Of a DNA stretch of 64,000 nucleotides, positions 1 through 8,925 are shown piece after piece. The stretch's first letter is position 1. Every line of letters starts with the position of its first letter. A model generated the notes under the pieces. The model was not told the DNA's origin, did no database searches, and saw only the letters and a list, made by a program, of their open reading frames with translations. Source of the DNA: Acinetobacter rudis. GTDB lineage: Bacteria; Pseudomonadota; Gammaproteobacteria; Pseudomonadales; Moraxellaceae. The translations under genes and the position numbers were made by a program. The stretch is from positions 113,546 to 177,545 of the forward strand of contig NZ_BBRX01000001.1 of NCBI RefSeq assembly GCF_000829675.1. The letters are read 5' to 3'.

Positions 1-345
1 TGAAAAAAAATATAGAAAATAGTGGAAAAGTATTCTTATTAGGGAAATAATTGAGCATGGATGTTGTTAACTTATACGTCAAGGGTGTGATGGGGATCGA
101 AAAGAGTTGTTAGTCCATTTTGGGAGAAAGGTACTAACATTATCCACGAGATCTTGATTCGGCTTAGGACGCTATAGACCAAAAGTTTATAGGCACATGC
201 TATAGGTTACAAACGTGTAGTTGTTGAAGTAAACAAAATGTTTTCCCTTGACCCTTAAAAAATTGCCAAGCCAGTGATAATAAGATCGGGCACTTCGACA
301 GATACTTTCAACCATGATTGCAATATAACCTCATAGGACTGGAAG
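1..345. other. Noncoding stretch upstream of the Lrp-type regulator
   Basis: No convincing gene was found on either strand. The only clear signal is a ribosome-binding site, AGGA at 335-338, seven bases before the regulator's ATG. A TTGACC at 248-253 resembles a -35 box, but the nearest -10-like GATAAT at 276 is too far away, so I do not call a promoter. Confidence 0.5.
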
Positions 346-816
346 ATGAAACTCGACCGTTTTGATAAACAAATTCTCGAAATTTTAAGCCATGAAGAAA
401 TTAACCTCAATGAATTATCTGAACGCATAAACCTCTCTGTAAGTTCTGTACATCGTCGTATTAAAAACCTTATTGATAGCAATGTAATGGCTGATTTAAA
501 ACGCCAGATTAATTATGAGAAGCTTGGTTTTAAACTGCATGTTATTTTACAAGTTTCACTGAGCAAGCATGATAGTGAAAGTTTTGCTGCATTCTTAGAA
601 GAGTTAGAACAAATTCCGGAAGTCATTAATGCTTTTTTAGTGACTGGGCAAACCGCAGATTTCTTAGTGGAAGTGATTGCTAAAGATATGGAGAACTATA
701 GTGATATTCTATTGAAACGTATGGGGAAGATCGAGCATGTGGTTGCCTTACACTCAAGTTTTGTGATTAAAGAGTATAATGTACTGAACTGTGGTGCTCT
801 ATTGGGCGCACTTTAA
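346..816 (+). CDS. Lrp/AsnC-family transcriptional regulator
   Basis: This is a 156-aa protein of the usual Lrp/AsnC size. Residues about 3-65 form the winged helix-turn-helix (LDRFDKQILEIL, then LNELSERINLSVSSVHRRIKNL). Residues about 75-150 form the ligand-binding RAM domain, including VTGQTADFLVEV, the segment that normally contacts an amino-acid effector at the dimer interface. The ATG at 346 has AGGA seven bases upstream. The stop codon directly abuts the next ATG, so it is probably cotranscribed with the RDD gene. Family members sense amino acids and regulate their metabolism or transport; the effector and targets here cannot be read from sequence. Confidence 0.93.
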   Translation: MKLDRFDKQILEILSHEEINLNELSERINLSVSSVHRRIKNLIDSNVMADLKRQINYEKLGFKLHVILQVSLSKHDSESFAAFLEELEQIPEVINAFLVTGQTADFLVEVIAKDMENYSDILLKRMGKIEHVVALHSSFVIKEYNVLNCGALLGAL

Positions 817-834
817 ATGAGTGAGGGATCTGTG

Positions 835-1323
835 ATGTCTTTACTAAAGCAAAAAATAAGTCATGACGATATTGATCACCTCTATGTTTCAAGTTATCAA
901 TATGCTGGTTTTGGGATACGTTTAGTCGCAACTTTGATCGACTTATTTTTATATTTAGTTGTCATGTTACCGATAGGTTTATTGTTTGATATACCTGCAT
1001 ATAATGAAAACGTTACATATAACTGGACAGAAGGCTTACTTCAATTGGCATTTGCTGTCATCTATATATTTTGTTGGATGCGCTACGCTGCGACACCTGG
1101 TAAAGTTTTAATGGGACTTAAAGTACTGGATGCCGAGACTGGTAAAAATATCAGTTTAAGTCAGGGTATTTTTCGTTATTTAGGATATATTGCTTCAGCA
1201 GTGGTATTTTTTCTGGGTTATTTCTGGGTTATTTCTGGGTGTTTTTTGATGATAAAAAACAGGCTTGGCACGATAAAATGGCCAAAACTGTTGTCGTTCA
1301 AGAAATTGACTAAAGTCGCTTAA
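835..1323 (+). CDS. RDD-family membrane protein with a frameshifted C-terminus
   Basis: This is an RDD-type inner-membrane protein with hydrophobic helices near residues 25-45, 65-85 and 110-140 and the motif [19 protein letters not shown] place the start at the ATG at 835 because GAGGG lies at 823-827; an in-frame ATG at 817 abuts the previous stop. The last ~24 residues ([20 protein letters not shown]) do not look like this family. An 11-bp unit, gggttatttct, is repeated at 1215-1225 and 1226-1236. Removing one copy restores the frame and yields [19 protein letters not shown], the normal RDD ending, with a stop at 1311-1313. The present reading frame therefore carries a recent frameshift. 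Confidence 0.85.
   Translation: MSLLKQKISHDDIDHLYVSSYQYAGFGIRLVATLIDLFLYLVVMLPIGLLFDIPAYNENVTYNWTEGLLQLAFAVIYIFCWMRYAATPGKVLMGLKVLDAETGKNISLSQGIFRYLGYIASAVVFFLGYFWVISGCFLMIKNRLGTIKWPKLLSFKKLTKVA
1210..1240 (+). repeat. 11-bp tandem duplication that shifts the RDD reading frame
   Basis: The tract holds about 2.8 copies of an 11-bp unit (tttctgggtta). Eleven is not a multiple of three, so gain or loss of one unit switches the downstream frame between the family-typical ending and the one now present. Slipped-strand replication is the simplest origin. Confidence 0.85.
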
Positions 1324-1421
1324 GATATGATGTGTAAATTGATGTTATTGAGCTTTAAAGTACTACAATATGATTTAGTTGTATTTCACTCTAAAGATTT
1401 CTAGGATTAAATAAAGAGATT

Positions 1422-1456
1422 AAAAAAATGCAGTGTCATAGGACACTGCATTTTTT
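1422..1456. terminator. Bidirectional rho-independent terminator
   Basis: A perfect 9-bp stem (TGCAGTGTC 1429-1437, GACACTGCA 1442-1450) with loop ATAG is flanked by an A-run on the left and T6 on the right. It sits between the plus-strand RDD gene and the minus-strand lipoprotein gene and can serve both. Confidence 0.9.
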
Positions 1457-1508
1457 ATCGATAAAAATAAATATTCGTCAACATTAATGTCTAGAGAGTA
1501 TTGATGCT

Positions 1509-2423
1509 TTATTCAGACTTTAATCGTTTTAGAATATTTCGAACAGTTTTAAATATAATAAAACCAACGATCAAGACAATGTATAAAGGCCAAATGGTAA
1601 TGAGGAAAACCAAGAGATCTAAAACAAATTGCCAGCCATATTGCACCCCATTCCACGCTCTTTTCCAGAAACTATCTGCATTTAAACGTGCTACCGCATT
1701 AATATTTACATCAATACGTTCACGTACTAAGGTCGGTTGGTTGATTTGTAAGGCTATTGTACTGTAACGCACACGATCTTGCGTTTCCATTTGAGTCAAT
1801 CGCGAAATTTCATTGAGCTGCGTATTGCGGGTATTCGAAGGTACAGTTTGCGTTTGATCTATTTTTTCCTCAAGCAACTTTAACTCATAGCGTTTAGCTG
1901 AATATTGTTGCTGATTCATAAAATACATGAGTGGTAAAAGCTGATTAACAAAATTTGCTGCTTTATCACTTGGAATACGGACAATCATCTCTGCCTGAGG
2001 TTCAACTTTTTCAAAAACTTTGATTTTTCCATCAGCAATATTTTGTGTCTGTATATCTGTTACTTGGAAGTTAATATTCTTTTGTTCAACAAATCCACCC
2101 GTCTCAACAGTAAGTTTATCAACAGCTAAAGTGGTTTTTACCACATCTTGAGCACTAAATCCGACTTGTGCTTCGCGGACCATACGACGATTTTGTTCAA
2201 CAGGATTAACCGTTGGATTTAATATCGTTTCAGGTTTTTGCTCAGTGACAGGGGTCGCATTCGCTTCAGCTGATCCTACTGCATCGGTATCAGCGACCGC
2301 AGCATCAGCTGCAGTTGCTGCATTTTCTGTTGATGGACTCGCTTCCTCAGCTGCTTGCTCTTTTTTCGAACATCCAGCGAGTACGATGCAACTCAGTAAT
2401 ACAATGAGAAATTTATTATTCAT
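1509..2423 (-). CDS. DUF4349 lipoprotein
   Basis: This is a 304-aa protein with a type II signal peptide ending in LAGC (lipidated Cys18), so it is membrane-anchored. An Ala/Glu/Thr-rich linker spans about 19-70. A DUF4349-type domain follows, starting near REAQVGFSAQDVV and including the segment VETGGFVEQKNI and a predicted coiled coil around KLLEEKIDQTQ to RLTQMETQ. The C-terminus has a strong transmembrane helix (FVLDLLVFLITIWPLYIVLI) and a basic tail. A lipid anchor at one end and a membrane helix at the other is typical of the family. The function is unknown. It is a single gene ending at the bidirectional terminator. Confidence 0.85.
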   Translation of the reverse strand: MNNKFLIVLLSCIVLAGCSKKEQAAEEASPSTENAATAADAAVADTDAVGSAEANATPVTEQKPETILNPTVNPVEQNRRMVREAQVGFSAQDVVKTTLAVDKLTVETGGFVEQKNINFQVTDIQTQNIADGKIKVFEKVEPQAEMIVRIPSDKAANFVNQLLPLMYFMNQQQYSAKRYELKLLEEKIDQTQTVPSNTRNTQLNEISRLTQMETQDRVRYSTIALQINQPTLVRERIDVNINAVARLNADSFWKRAWNGVQYGWQFVLDLLVFLITIWPLYIVLIVGFIIFKTVRNILKRLKSE

Positions 2424-2575
2424 ATTGATCTCGAATCTATTGATTATCGTTTATGGTGAAGACGACTTTGACTGGATATTAACAGTTATTTTTATTTGAT
2501 TAAATAAATGATGAATCAACAGCGCTAATTCATCAACTGCTATGTATCTGCTACTCAGAACTAATCACAGTTTGT

Positions 2576-3613
2576 TTAAGCATTAAATCGAGAGGGTCGG
2601 AAAGTCGTGAAAATGTCGTGTTCAATGCCCATAGTTAATTCTTCACATACCAACCGACCGATACTCGCAGCACAGGTCACTGCTGGGTGCATTACAGCAA
2701 CATATACAGACTGTGCTTGATCGATGAAGCCAATAATAGGGTAGCCATCTTCGGGTACTGGACGATAGCCAATTGATGAATGTTGTAGTGAAATTGATTG
2801 CGTATGATCAAGCCCTTTTTTGATTAATTCTTCTGCTTCATAGGCGATTTCAGCAAGGCTTTTATTCGCAACATAATCTTCAGCGGCAAGTAGATCACCG
2901 TTTCTGGCATGGCGAACTTCAAAGTTATCACCAGATAAGAGGGTATTTACCACAGGTTCTGTGCTGTTAAAACGTAGCAGTATAGCAGGAGAGCTGAGCA
3001 CAGGCAGAAACGGGTTGATTGAGTCAGCGATTGTTGGAATCTCAGTACCGCATGCAAGAACAACATAATCCGCTTTTATTGGACCATTTGAGCTCTCTAC
3101 ACCTGTAACTTTGCCATTTTCTTGCGTAAGTGCACTAACGTGGGTTTCTGTGATGAGCACAGCACCATATTGACAGGCATGCTGAGTCAGTAAATAGGTT
3201 GCTTCCTTGGCATCAATAGATCCATCAATAGCCATGAAGCGAGCAGATGTGGGTGGACAGAGTAAGTTTGGTTCTAGTTGTCTGACTGCAGATTGATCAA
3301 GAGTGACTTCACCAACTAAGTGATCTGATTCAGTTGTGTATTTGATTGAACCATCCCAGTGAATGGCAAGCGCAGGAAGCTCTTGTTCGAGTCTATGCCA
3401 GTCTTGAATTGCAATTTGGCGCAGTAATGCATCAGGAGCATCAGGATGAACTGCTGCTGTAATCCATCCAAAAGCGCTACCTGTGGCAGCACTCGCAGGC
3501 TGATTTTTATCGATGATCGTGACTTGAAATCCTTTTTGACTCAGATGGTAGGCAATTGAACTTCCAACAATACCTGCTCCAACGACAATCACGTGTTTTT
3601 TAGAATTTGACAT
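2576..3613 (-). CDS. FAD-dependent oxidoreductase, D-amino-acid/glycine oxidase (DAO) family
   Basis: This 345-aa protein begins with a dinucleotide-binding fold (VIVVGAGIVGSSIAYHL; GxGxxG at residues 12-17), followed by the acidic IIDKN that binds the FAD ribose. The C-terminus has the DAO signature GYRPVPEDGYPIIG and a second FAD contact near VAVMHPAVTCAASIG. Family members oxidise the C-N bond of amines or amino acids. The substrate cannot be assigned. It lies 30 bp downstream of the AraC-type regulator on the same strand, so the two probably form an operon, back to back with an acyl-CoA metabolism block. Confidence 0.85.
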   Translation of the reverse strand: MSNSKKHVIVVGAGIVGSSIAYHLSQKGFQVTIIDKNQPASAATGSAFGWITAAVHPDAPDALLRQIAIQDWHRLEQELPALAIHWDGSIKYTTESDHLVGEVTLDQSAVRQLEPNLLCPPTSARFMAIDGSIDAKEATYLLTQHACQYGAVLITETHVSALTQENGKVTGVESSNGPIKADYVVLACGTEIPTIADSINPFLPVLSSPAILLRFNSTEPVVNTLLSGDNFEVRHARNGDLLAAEDYVANKSLAEIAYEAEELIKKGLDHTQSISLQHSSIGYRPVPEDGYPIIGFIDQAQSVYVAVMHPAVTCAASIGRLVCEELTMGIEHDIFTTFRPSRFNA

Positions 3614-3643
3614 GTTTTTACTCGTAAATGAATGATGATGCAG

Positions 3644-4729
3644 CTAAATATCACCTAAACTGCGGTAAGCACCAGGACTAACCCCTGTCCATTTTTTAAA
3701 TGCTCGATGGAAGGCACTTGGATCATGAAAATTTAATTCATCACTGATTGCTTGAATCGATTTTTCGGTTTTAGTGAGAAACTCAATGGCCGTATCGCGT
3801 CGAATATCATTTTTTAACTGCTGATAGCTTAGACCTTCATGTTTTAGACGACGTTGAACAGTGGCTTCAGACATATTGAGACGTTGTGAAAGGGCATTAA
3901 GTTCTAACCACTGTGAAGGATGCACACGCATCAAATGCTTGCGTATTCGGTTGCTCAATGCATCTGGATTTTTAAATCGAGTGAGAAGATTTTGTGGCGT
4001 ATGAAGCATAAATTGATACCAGCTTTGTTTATCTTGCTTAATTTTTATATCTAAATAAGCTGCATCAAACTTGATTTGATTATGTTCTGCCATATAACTG
4101 ATTTTTTCACAAAAACGAACGCGATAATCTTGATCATCTATAGGTGCCTTACAACGCAGTTGAATGTTTTCAATTAAAATACGTTGGTCAGCTAACCAGC
4201 ACATCAAGGTATGCACTAACATTAAATAAGTCGCGTAACTAAACATGGGTTTAATCTGGTGATGATCATGTAACAACAATAATGCATGGCCTTGTTCGAC
4301 TTTGAGTTCACTATAAATATCATCAAAAATAGCATTAAAAAATTGCAGAATCTGTTGCACAGCTTTTCCGACAGTTTCACTGTGCATGACTAAACGAGAA
4401 ATCAGTTGGTAACTGCCTCGACGCATTGGATGGCGGTCCATACCAAAAAACTCATCATTCATATGATTGGCAAGTGCAATCCAAAGCTGTGCATATACGC
4501 TTACTGAGACACGAGTTTTGCTTGACTGCATCAACTCAAGCGGGATTCCAACTTCAAATAAGAGCTGATCTGTATCTAAACCTTGTAGCCGTGCTGCAGC
4601 TAAGGCTTCATGAACCAAAGCAATTGAAATGGTTCCTTTGCTATATTCAGGTTGTTGTAAAGGGTTGAAAGGGAGATCATGTTGCTGATCACCTTGAGTA
4701 TTTTGCATATTACTGTCCAAATCCATCAA
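3644..4729 (-). CDS. AraC-family transcriptional regulator (arabinose-binding-like N-domain)
   Basis: This 361-aa regulator has an N-terminal effector domain of the PF12625 type (about residues 40-225) and a C-terminal AraC DNA-binding domain (about 260-357). The latter holds two helix-turn-helix units: LNALSQRLNMSEATVQRRLK, and AISDELNFHDPSAFHRAFKK followed by WTGVSPGAYR. It is transcribed divergently from the SDR/acyl-CoA dehydrogenase genes, with 88 bp between start codons, and precedes the FAD oxidoreductase, so it probably controls one or both. No clear ribosome site precedes the first ATG, so a start a few codons downstream is possible. The inducer is unknown. Confidence 0.9.
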   Translation of the reverse strand: MMDLDSNMQNTQGDQQHDLPFNPLQQPEYSKGTISIALVHEALAAARLQGLDTDQLLFEVGIPLELMQSSKTRVSVSVYAQLWIALANHMNDEFFGMDRHPMRRGSYQLISRLVMHSETVGKAVQQILQFFNAIFDDIYSELKVEQGHALLLLHDHHQIKPMFSYATYLMLVHTLMCWLADQRILIENIQLRCKAPIDDQDYRVRFCEKISYMAEHNQIKFDAAYLDIKIKQDKQSWYQFMLHTPQNLLTRFKNPDALSNRIRKHLMRVHPSQWLELNALSQRLNMSEATVQRRLKHEGLSYQQLKNDIRRDTAIEFLTKTEKSIQAISDELNFHDPSAFHRAFKKWTGVSPGAYRSLGDI

Positions 4730-4817
4730 GCAGAATGCATGTTTTGGAAATTGTACTGAATCTTGAGGATGATTACTCTGCCTATTCGGCCAAGTTTAAA
4801 AATAATTGAGGAACATC

Positions 4818-5588
4818 ATGAAGATTGAAGGGAAAGTATTTGTGATTACAGGCGGTGCATCAGGATTAGGTGCAGCCACCGCTCGTCACTTGCATGCACA
4901 TGCAGCACGCGTAGTGATGGTGGATATGAACGCCGAACTTGGTCAAGCGTTGGCAAATGAATTGGGAGAGAACAGCCAATTTGTACAGCTTGATGTTACG
5001 GATGAGGGTGCGGTTGCAGCTTTTTACACACAACTTGAACAAGATTATGGTCAGCTAAATGGTCTGATTAACTGCGCAGGAATTGCTCCTTCAGCAAAAA
5101 TCTTAGGCAAACATGGCATTCATGAATTGGCTTTATTTCAACGGGCAATGAATATTAATGTGGTTGGTAGTTTTAACATGCTACGTTTTGCTGCAGAGCT
5201 GATGGCAAAATATACCTTACAAGCAGATGAAGAAGAACGTGGTGTCATTATTAACACTGCTTCGGTTGCAGCGTTTGAGGGTCAAATTGGCCAAACGGCT
5301 TATGCTGCTTCCAAAGGAGCTGTAGTTGCAATGACTTTGCCTCTTGCACGTGAGTTGGCGGCTCAAGCCATACGTGTAATGGCCATTGCTCCAGGAATTA
5401 TGGAAACACCGATGGTGCAAAGCTTTCCAGAAAAAGTACAGGCAGCACTCGGCGCGATGGTGCCATTTCCTGCACGTTTAGCCAAAGCAGATGAATATGC
5501 ACAGTTGGTGCGACATATTTGTGAAAATGCCTATCTAAATGGTGATGTGATTCGGTTGGATGGTGCAATTCGTATGGCAGCTAAATAG
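4818..5588 (+). CDS. SDR-family dehydrogenase, 3-hydroxyacyl-CoA dehydrogenase type 2-like
   Basis: This 256-aa short-chain dehydrogenase has the cofactor motif TGGASGLG near residues 10-17, an aspartate after strand 2 (VVMVDMN) that favours NAD over NADP, the NCAGIAP motif, and catalytic Ser (NTASVAAFEGQIGQ) and Tyr-Lys (YAASK). The overall pattern resembles 17-beta-HSD10-type 3-hydroxyacyl-CoA dehydrogenases. The start is the ATG at 4818, preceded by TTGAGGAAC. Downstream lie an acyl-CoA dehydrogenase and an acyl-CoA synthetase, consistent with a beta-oxidation-like route in the cytoplasm. The actual substrate is unknown. Confidence 0.88.
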   Translation: MKIEGKVFVITGGASGLGAATARHLHAHAARVVMVDMNAELGQALANELGENSQFVQLDVTDEGAVAAFYTQLEQDYGQLNGLINCAGIAPSAKILGKHGIHELALFQRAMNINVVGSFNMLRFAAELMAKYTLQADEEERGVIINTASVAAFEGQIGQTAYAASKGAVVAMTLPLARELAAQAIRVMAIAPGIMETPMVQSFPEKVQAALGAMVPFPARLAKADEYAQLVRHICENAYLNGDVIRLDGAIRMAAK

Positions 5589-5621
5589 CCTAAGCATTTT
5601 TTAAAACATCTTTTTCCATCT

Positions 5622-5655
5622 AAGTATCTTAAGTGTTAAGGGCTTAAAGATACTT
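5622..5655 (+). other. Stem-loop between the SDR and acyl-CoA dehydrogenase genes
   Basis: Arms AAGTATCTTAAG (5622-5633) and CTTAAAGATACTT (5643-5655) pair with one bulge. No T-run follows, so it is more likely an mRNA structure than a terminator. Confidence 0.45.
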
Positions 5656-5716
5656 GGAGGGAGAAGTCATATCTAAAATAAGTTGTTATGCAATATAAGT
5701 CAGAGCAGAGGGAACA

Positions 5717-6853
5717 ATGATATTAACCGCAGAACAGAGCATGGTTCAGGAAATGATGCGGGACTTTTCACAGTCTCAACTTAAGCCAACTGCAGCAGAA
5801 CGTGATAAAACCCATCAATTTCCCCATCAAGAATTAAAAGCATTGGGTGAATTGGGTGCACTTGGAATGACTGTACCTGAGCAATGGGGTGGTGCTGGTT
5901 TAGATTATAGTGCCTTGGTTATTGCGTTAGAAGAAATTGCAGCAGGTGATGGTGCAATTTCAACGATAGTCAGTGTGCAAAATTCACTCCCTTGCGGCAT
6001 CTTGGTTAAGTATGGCAATGATGCGCAGAAACAAAAGTATCTAACAAAGTTAGCAAGCGGTGAATGGCTAGGATGCTTTTGTTTAACTGAGCCTGAAGTT
6101 GGTTCTGACGCAGGAGCAATCAGTTGTCGTGCAGTCAAAGATGGCGACCATTGGGTTTTAAGTGGTACCAAACAGTTTATTACTACAGGCAAATATGCAC
6201 AGCTTGCTTTGGTTTTCGCCGTGACTGATAAGGCCGCTGGCAAGCGTGGTATTTCATGCTTTTTAGTACCTACTGACAGCGAAGGCTATGTGGTATCAAG
6301 ACTTGAAGAAAAAATGGGTCAACATTGCTCAGATACTGCAACGATTGTTTTAGATAACTGCCGAGTTTCTGCTGAAAATCTTTTAGGAAATGAAGGTGAA
6401 GGCTACAAGATTGCACTATCGAATCTGGAGTCTGGTCGTATCGGGATTGCAGCACAATCGGTGGGTATGGCACGTGCTGCGCTAGATGCCGCTGTTGAAT
6501 ATGCAAATCAACGTAAGGCTTTTGGTGTAGAAATCGTACAGCATCAAGCAGTAGCGTTCCGATTAGCTGACATGGCGACACAAATAGAGGCTGCACGACA
6601 GTTAATTTATCATGCAGCGAGCTTAAAAGATGCAGGTTTTCCTTGTTTAAAAGAAGCATCTATGGCCAAACTTTTTGCGTCAACAATGGCTGAACAAGTC
6701 TGTTCTGATGCCATTCAAATTCATGGTGGCTATGGCTATGTGTCTGATTTCCCTGTAGAGAGGATCTATCGTGATGTACGTGTGAGTCAAATTTATGAAG
6801 GTGCTTCTGATATACAACGTTTGGTGATTGCACGTGAGGTAACAAAGGTTTAA
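5717..6853 (+). CDS. Acyl-CoA dehydrogenase
   Basis: This 378-aa protein matches the usual family length. It shows the FAD/substrate signature CFCLTEPEVGSDAGAI and WVLSGTKQFITTG in the middle domain, and QIHGGYGYVSDFPVERIYRD plus IYEGASDIQ in the C-domain; the Glu of YEG is the catalytic base. It introduces the alpha-beta double bond of an acyl-CoA and passes electrons to ETF. The start at 5717 has GAGGGAAC just upstream. Its neighbours (an SDR 3-hydroxyacyl-CoA dehydrogenase-like enzyme and an acyl-CoA synthetase) suggest a small pathway for a branched or short acyl substrate. The chain preference cannot be read from sequence. Confidence 0.93.
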   Translation: MILTAEQSMVQEMMRDFSQSQLKPTAAERDKTHQFPHQELKALGELGALGMTVPEQWGGAGLDYSALVIALEEIAAGDGAISTIVSVQNSLPCGILVKYGNDAQKQKYLTKLASGEWLGCFCLTEPEVGSDAGAISCRAVKDGDHWVLSGTKQFITTGKYAQLALVFAVTDKAAGKRGISCFLVPTDSEGYVVSRLEEKMGQHCSDTATIVLDNCRVSAENLLGNEGEGYKIALSNLESGRIGIAAQSVGMARAALDAAVEYANQRKAFGVEIVQHQAVAFRLADMATQIEAARQLIYHAASLKDAGFPCLKEASMAKLFASTMAEQVCSDAIQIHGGYGYVSDFPVERIYRDVRVSQIYEGASDIQRLVIAREVTKV

Positions 6854-6901
6854 TTGATTGATTAAAATCAACTAATAAAAAAATAATCAGAAATAAACTG
6901 T

Positions 6902-6932
6902 CCATAAACTGCACATAAGTTGCAGTTTATGG
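6902..6932 (+). other. Perfect 12-bp stem-loop between acyl-CoA dehydrogenase and ligase genes
   Basis: CCATAAACTGCA (6902-6913) and TGCAGTTTATGG (6921-6932) are exactly complementary around a 7-nt loop. There is no T-run on the plus strand. It may act as a processing or stability element, or as a weak terminator, within a 217-bp gap that holds no gene. Confidence 0.6.
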
Positions 6933-7070
6933 AAATTGCAAGCCATCGAGGGACATGGTTAGCTTGGACTCGATGAATAGGATATTCAACATAACATCGC
7001 TTAAACCAATATAAAGCGTAGAAATATGACAATGCAGTAAGCATTGCCAAGTGAGGAATAGGGTAACGTC

Positions 7071-8714
7071 ATGAAGACACTACAACAGGCATATCAAGAA
7101 TTTAATTATCAAAATGCAATTAGCGAGCTCTTGGTGGGTTCTGAACATGCAGTCAATGCTTATATTGAATGTTGCCAACGTTATGTCGGTTCAGAGCAAA
7201 TCGCACTGATTTGGGAAGGTAAACAGGGTCTTTCTGAGCAATGGAGCTTTGAGCAACTTGATCAGGCATCTGCACAAATGGCCAATTATTTTCAATCCAT
7301 CGGATTGGTAAAAGGCGATTGTGTTGCAGGATTACTTCCACGTACTCCAGAGTTATTAATTACTATTTTAGCAACTTGGCGTATAGGTGCCGTTTATCAG
7401 CCTTTATTTACTGCATTTGAATCTAAATCAATTGAGCACCGTTTACAGACAGCACAAACCAAATTGGTTGTTACCAATACCGAGCAAGCAGCTAAACTGA
7501 GTAATATCGATATTGCTCATCGCTTATGCGTACACGCAGAAGGTGATCAGTCTTCAGTTGCTGATTTTTATACGGTTATGCGTCGCCAATCGACTTCACA
7601 ACAAGCGGTCATGTGTAAGTTTTCTGATCCCTTTTTGATGATGTTTACTTCAGGGACCACTGGTCTTGCTAAATCGGTTCCTGTTCCACTTAAAGCATTA
7701 TTGGCATTCAAAGGCTATATGACCCACGCCGTGGATCTTCGTGCAGAGGATTCTTTTTGGAATTTAGCAGACCCTGGTTGGGCTTATGGTTTGTATTATG
7801 GTATCGCAGGTCCTTTAAGTTTGGGACATAGCATTATTATGGATGAGCGCCCATTTAGTGTAGATCATGCTGTTGAAGTGATTCAGAAATATCGAGTGTC
7901 AAACTTAACTGGTTCACCTACAGCATTTCGTATGTTCTTTGGCTTTAAAGAAAAATTTGATGCAAATATAAAAGATCATTTGCGTGTGGTCAGTAGTGCA
8001 GGTGAACCATTAACTCCAGAAGTAATTAATTGGTTTAATCGTGATATGGGGGTCAATATTTATGACCAATATGGACAAACTGAATTAGGAATGGTGATTG
8101 CAAACCACCATGCACTCGATCATGTGAAAAAAGTTGGATCAGCGGGCTATGCAATTCCTGGGCATCGTTTTTGTGTGCTGAATGAGCGCCATCAAGAGGT
8201 TGCAACAGGTGAGATTGGTACTTTAGCGATAGACTGTGCTGCTTCTGATTTATTTTGGTTTGAAGGCTATGCGGGACATGATCGAAAATCCTTTGTTGGA
8301 CAGTACTATTTGACTGGAGATACCGTACAGTTAAATGAGTTTGGTGGGGTGGATTTTATTGGTCGTGCTGACGATGTAATTACAACGTCAGGCTATCGTG
8401 TAGGCCCATTTGATGTTGAAAGCACGTTATTAGAATGTGAGGAAGTTTTAGAGTCTGCTGTGATTGGTAAACCAGATCCTGAACGTACTGAATTAGTTAA
8501 AGCTTTTGTCGTGTTAAAAACAGTCGCACAAGGTAATGAAACTCTCAAACAAAAACTTCAGGACTATGTTCGTTCTCGACTATCTAAACATTCGTATCCA
8601 CGAGAGATCGAGTTTGTTGAAAACTTGCCTAAGACCTCAAGTGGAAAAATCCAGCGTAATTTATTGAAGCAGCAAGAAGTTGCCAAAATGGAGATGCTCA
8701 AACAAGCAGGATAG
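7071..8714 (+). CDS. AMP-forming acyl-CoA synthetase
   Basis: This 547-aa adenylate-forming enzyme has the phosphate-binding loop MMFTSGTTGLAKSVP, the motif YDQYGQTELG, the hinge region LTGDTVQLNEFGGVDFIGRADDVI, and the C-terminal catalytic lysine in KTSSGKIQR. It activates a carboxylic acid with ATP and transfers it to CoA. The size and motifs resemble medium-chain or acetyl-CoA-synthetase-like ligases. It follows the SDR and acyl-CoA dehydrogenase genes and probably supplies their substrate. It ends before a strong terminator. Substrate specificity is not determinable here. Confidence 0.9.
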   Translation: MKTLQQAYQEFNYQNAISELLVGSEHAVNAYIECCQRYVGSEQIALIWEGKQGLSEQWSFEQLDQASAQMANYFQSIGLVKGDCVAGLLPRTPELLITILATWRIGAVYQPLFTAFESKSIEHRLQTAQTKLVVTNTEQAAKLSNIDIAHRLCVHAEGDQSSVADFYTVMRRQSTSQQAVMCKFSDPFLMMFTSGTTGLAKSVPVPLKALLAFKGYMTHAVDLRAEDSFWNLADPGWAYGLYYGIAGPLSLGHSIIMDERPFSVDHAVEVIQKYRVSNLTGSPTAFRMFFGFKEKFDANIKDHLRVVSSAGEPLTPEVINWFNRDMGVNIYDQYGQTELGMVIANHHALDHVKKVGSAGYAIPGHRFCVLNERHQEVATGEIGTLAIDCAASDLFWFEGYAGHDRKSFVGQYYLTGDTVQLNEFGGVDFIGRADDVITTSGYRVGPFDVESTLLECEEVLESAVIGKPDPERTELVKAFVVLKTVAQGNETLKQKLQDYVRSRLSKHSYPREIEFVENLPKTSSGKIQRNLLKQQEVAKMEMLKQAG

Positions 8715-8751
8715 AATTTGACTTTTTTGGCTGTATCAACCCAATAGCCGA

Positions 8752-8787
8752 GCATTTGATGATTAGATCCCATCAAATGCTTTTTTT
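8752..8787 (+). terminator. Rho-independent terminator after the acyl-CoA synthetase gene
   Basis: A perfect 10-bp stem, GCATTTGATG (8752-8761) with CATCAAATGC (8771-8780), is followed by T7. Confidence 0.9.
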
Positions 8788-8925
8788 ATTATAGGGGTTA
8801 ATTTTTGTCTTTTAAAAATAGCCTAAGCAAAAGTAGATATAATTCTAAACGGTCACTGAATTATTTTCAGTAAAACTTCAATCATTGTGCTGCAAATATT
8901 GCAGTGATAGCAATGCTATGTTTGA

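Noticed and set aside
1501..1767. Plus-strand ORF antisense to the DUF4349 gene
   Set aside because: It lies inside the lipoprotein gene, has no family features and no ribosome site.
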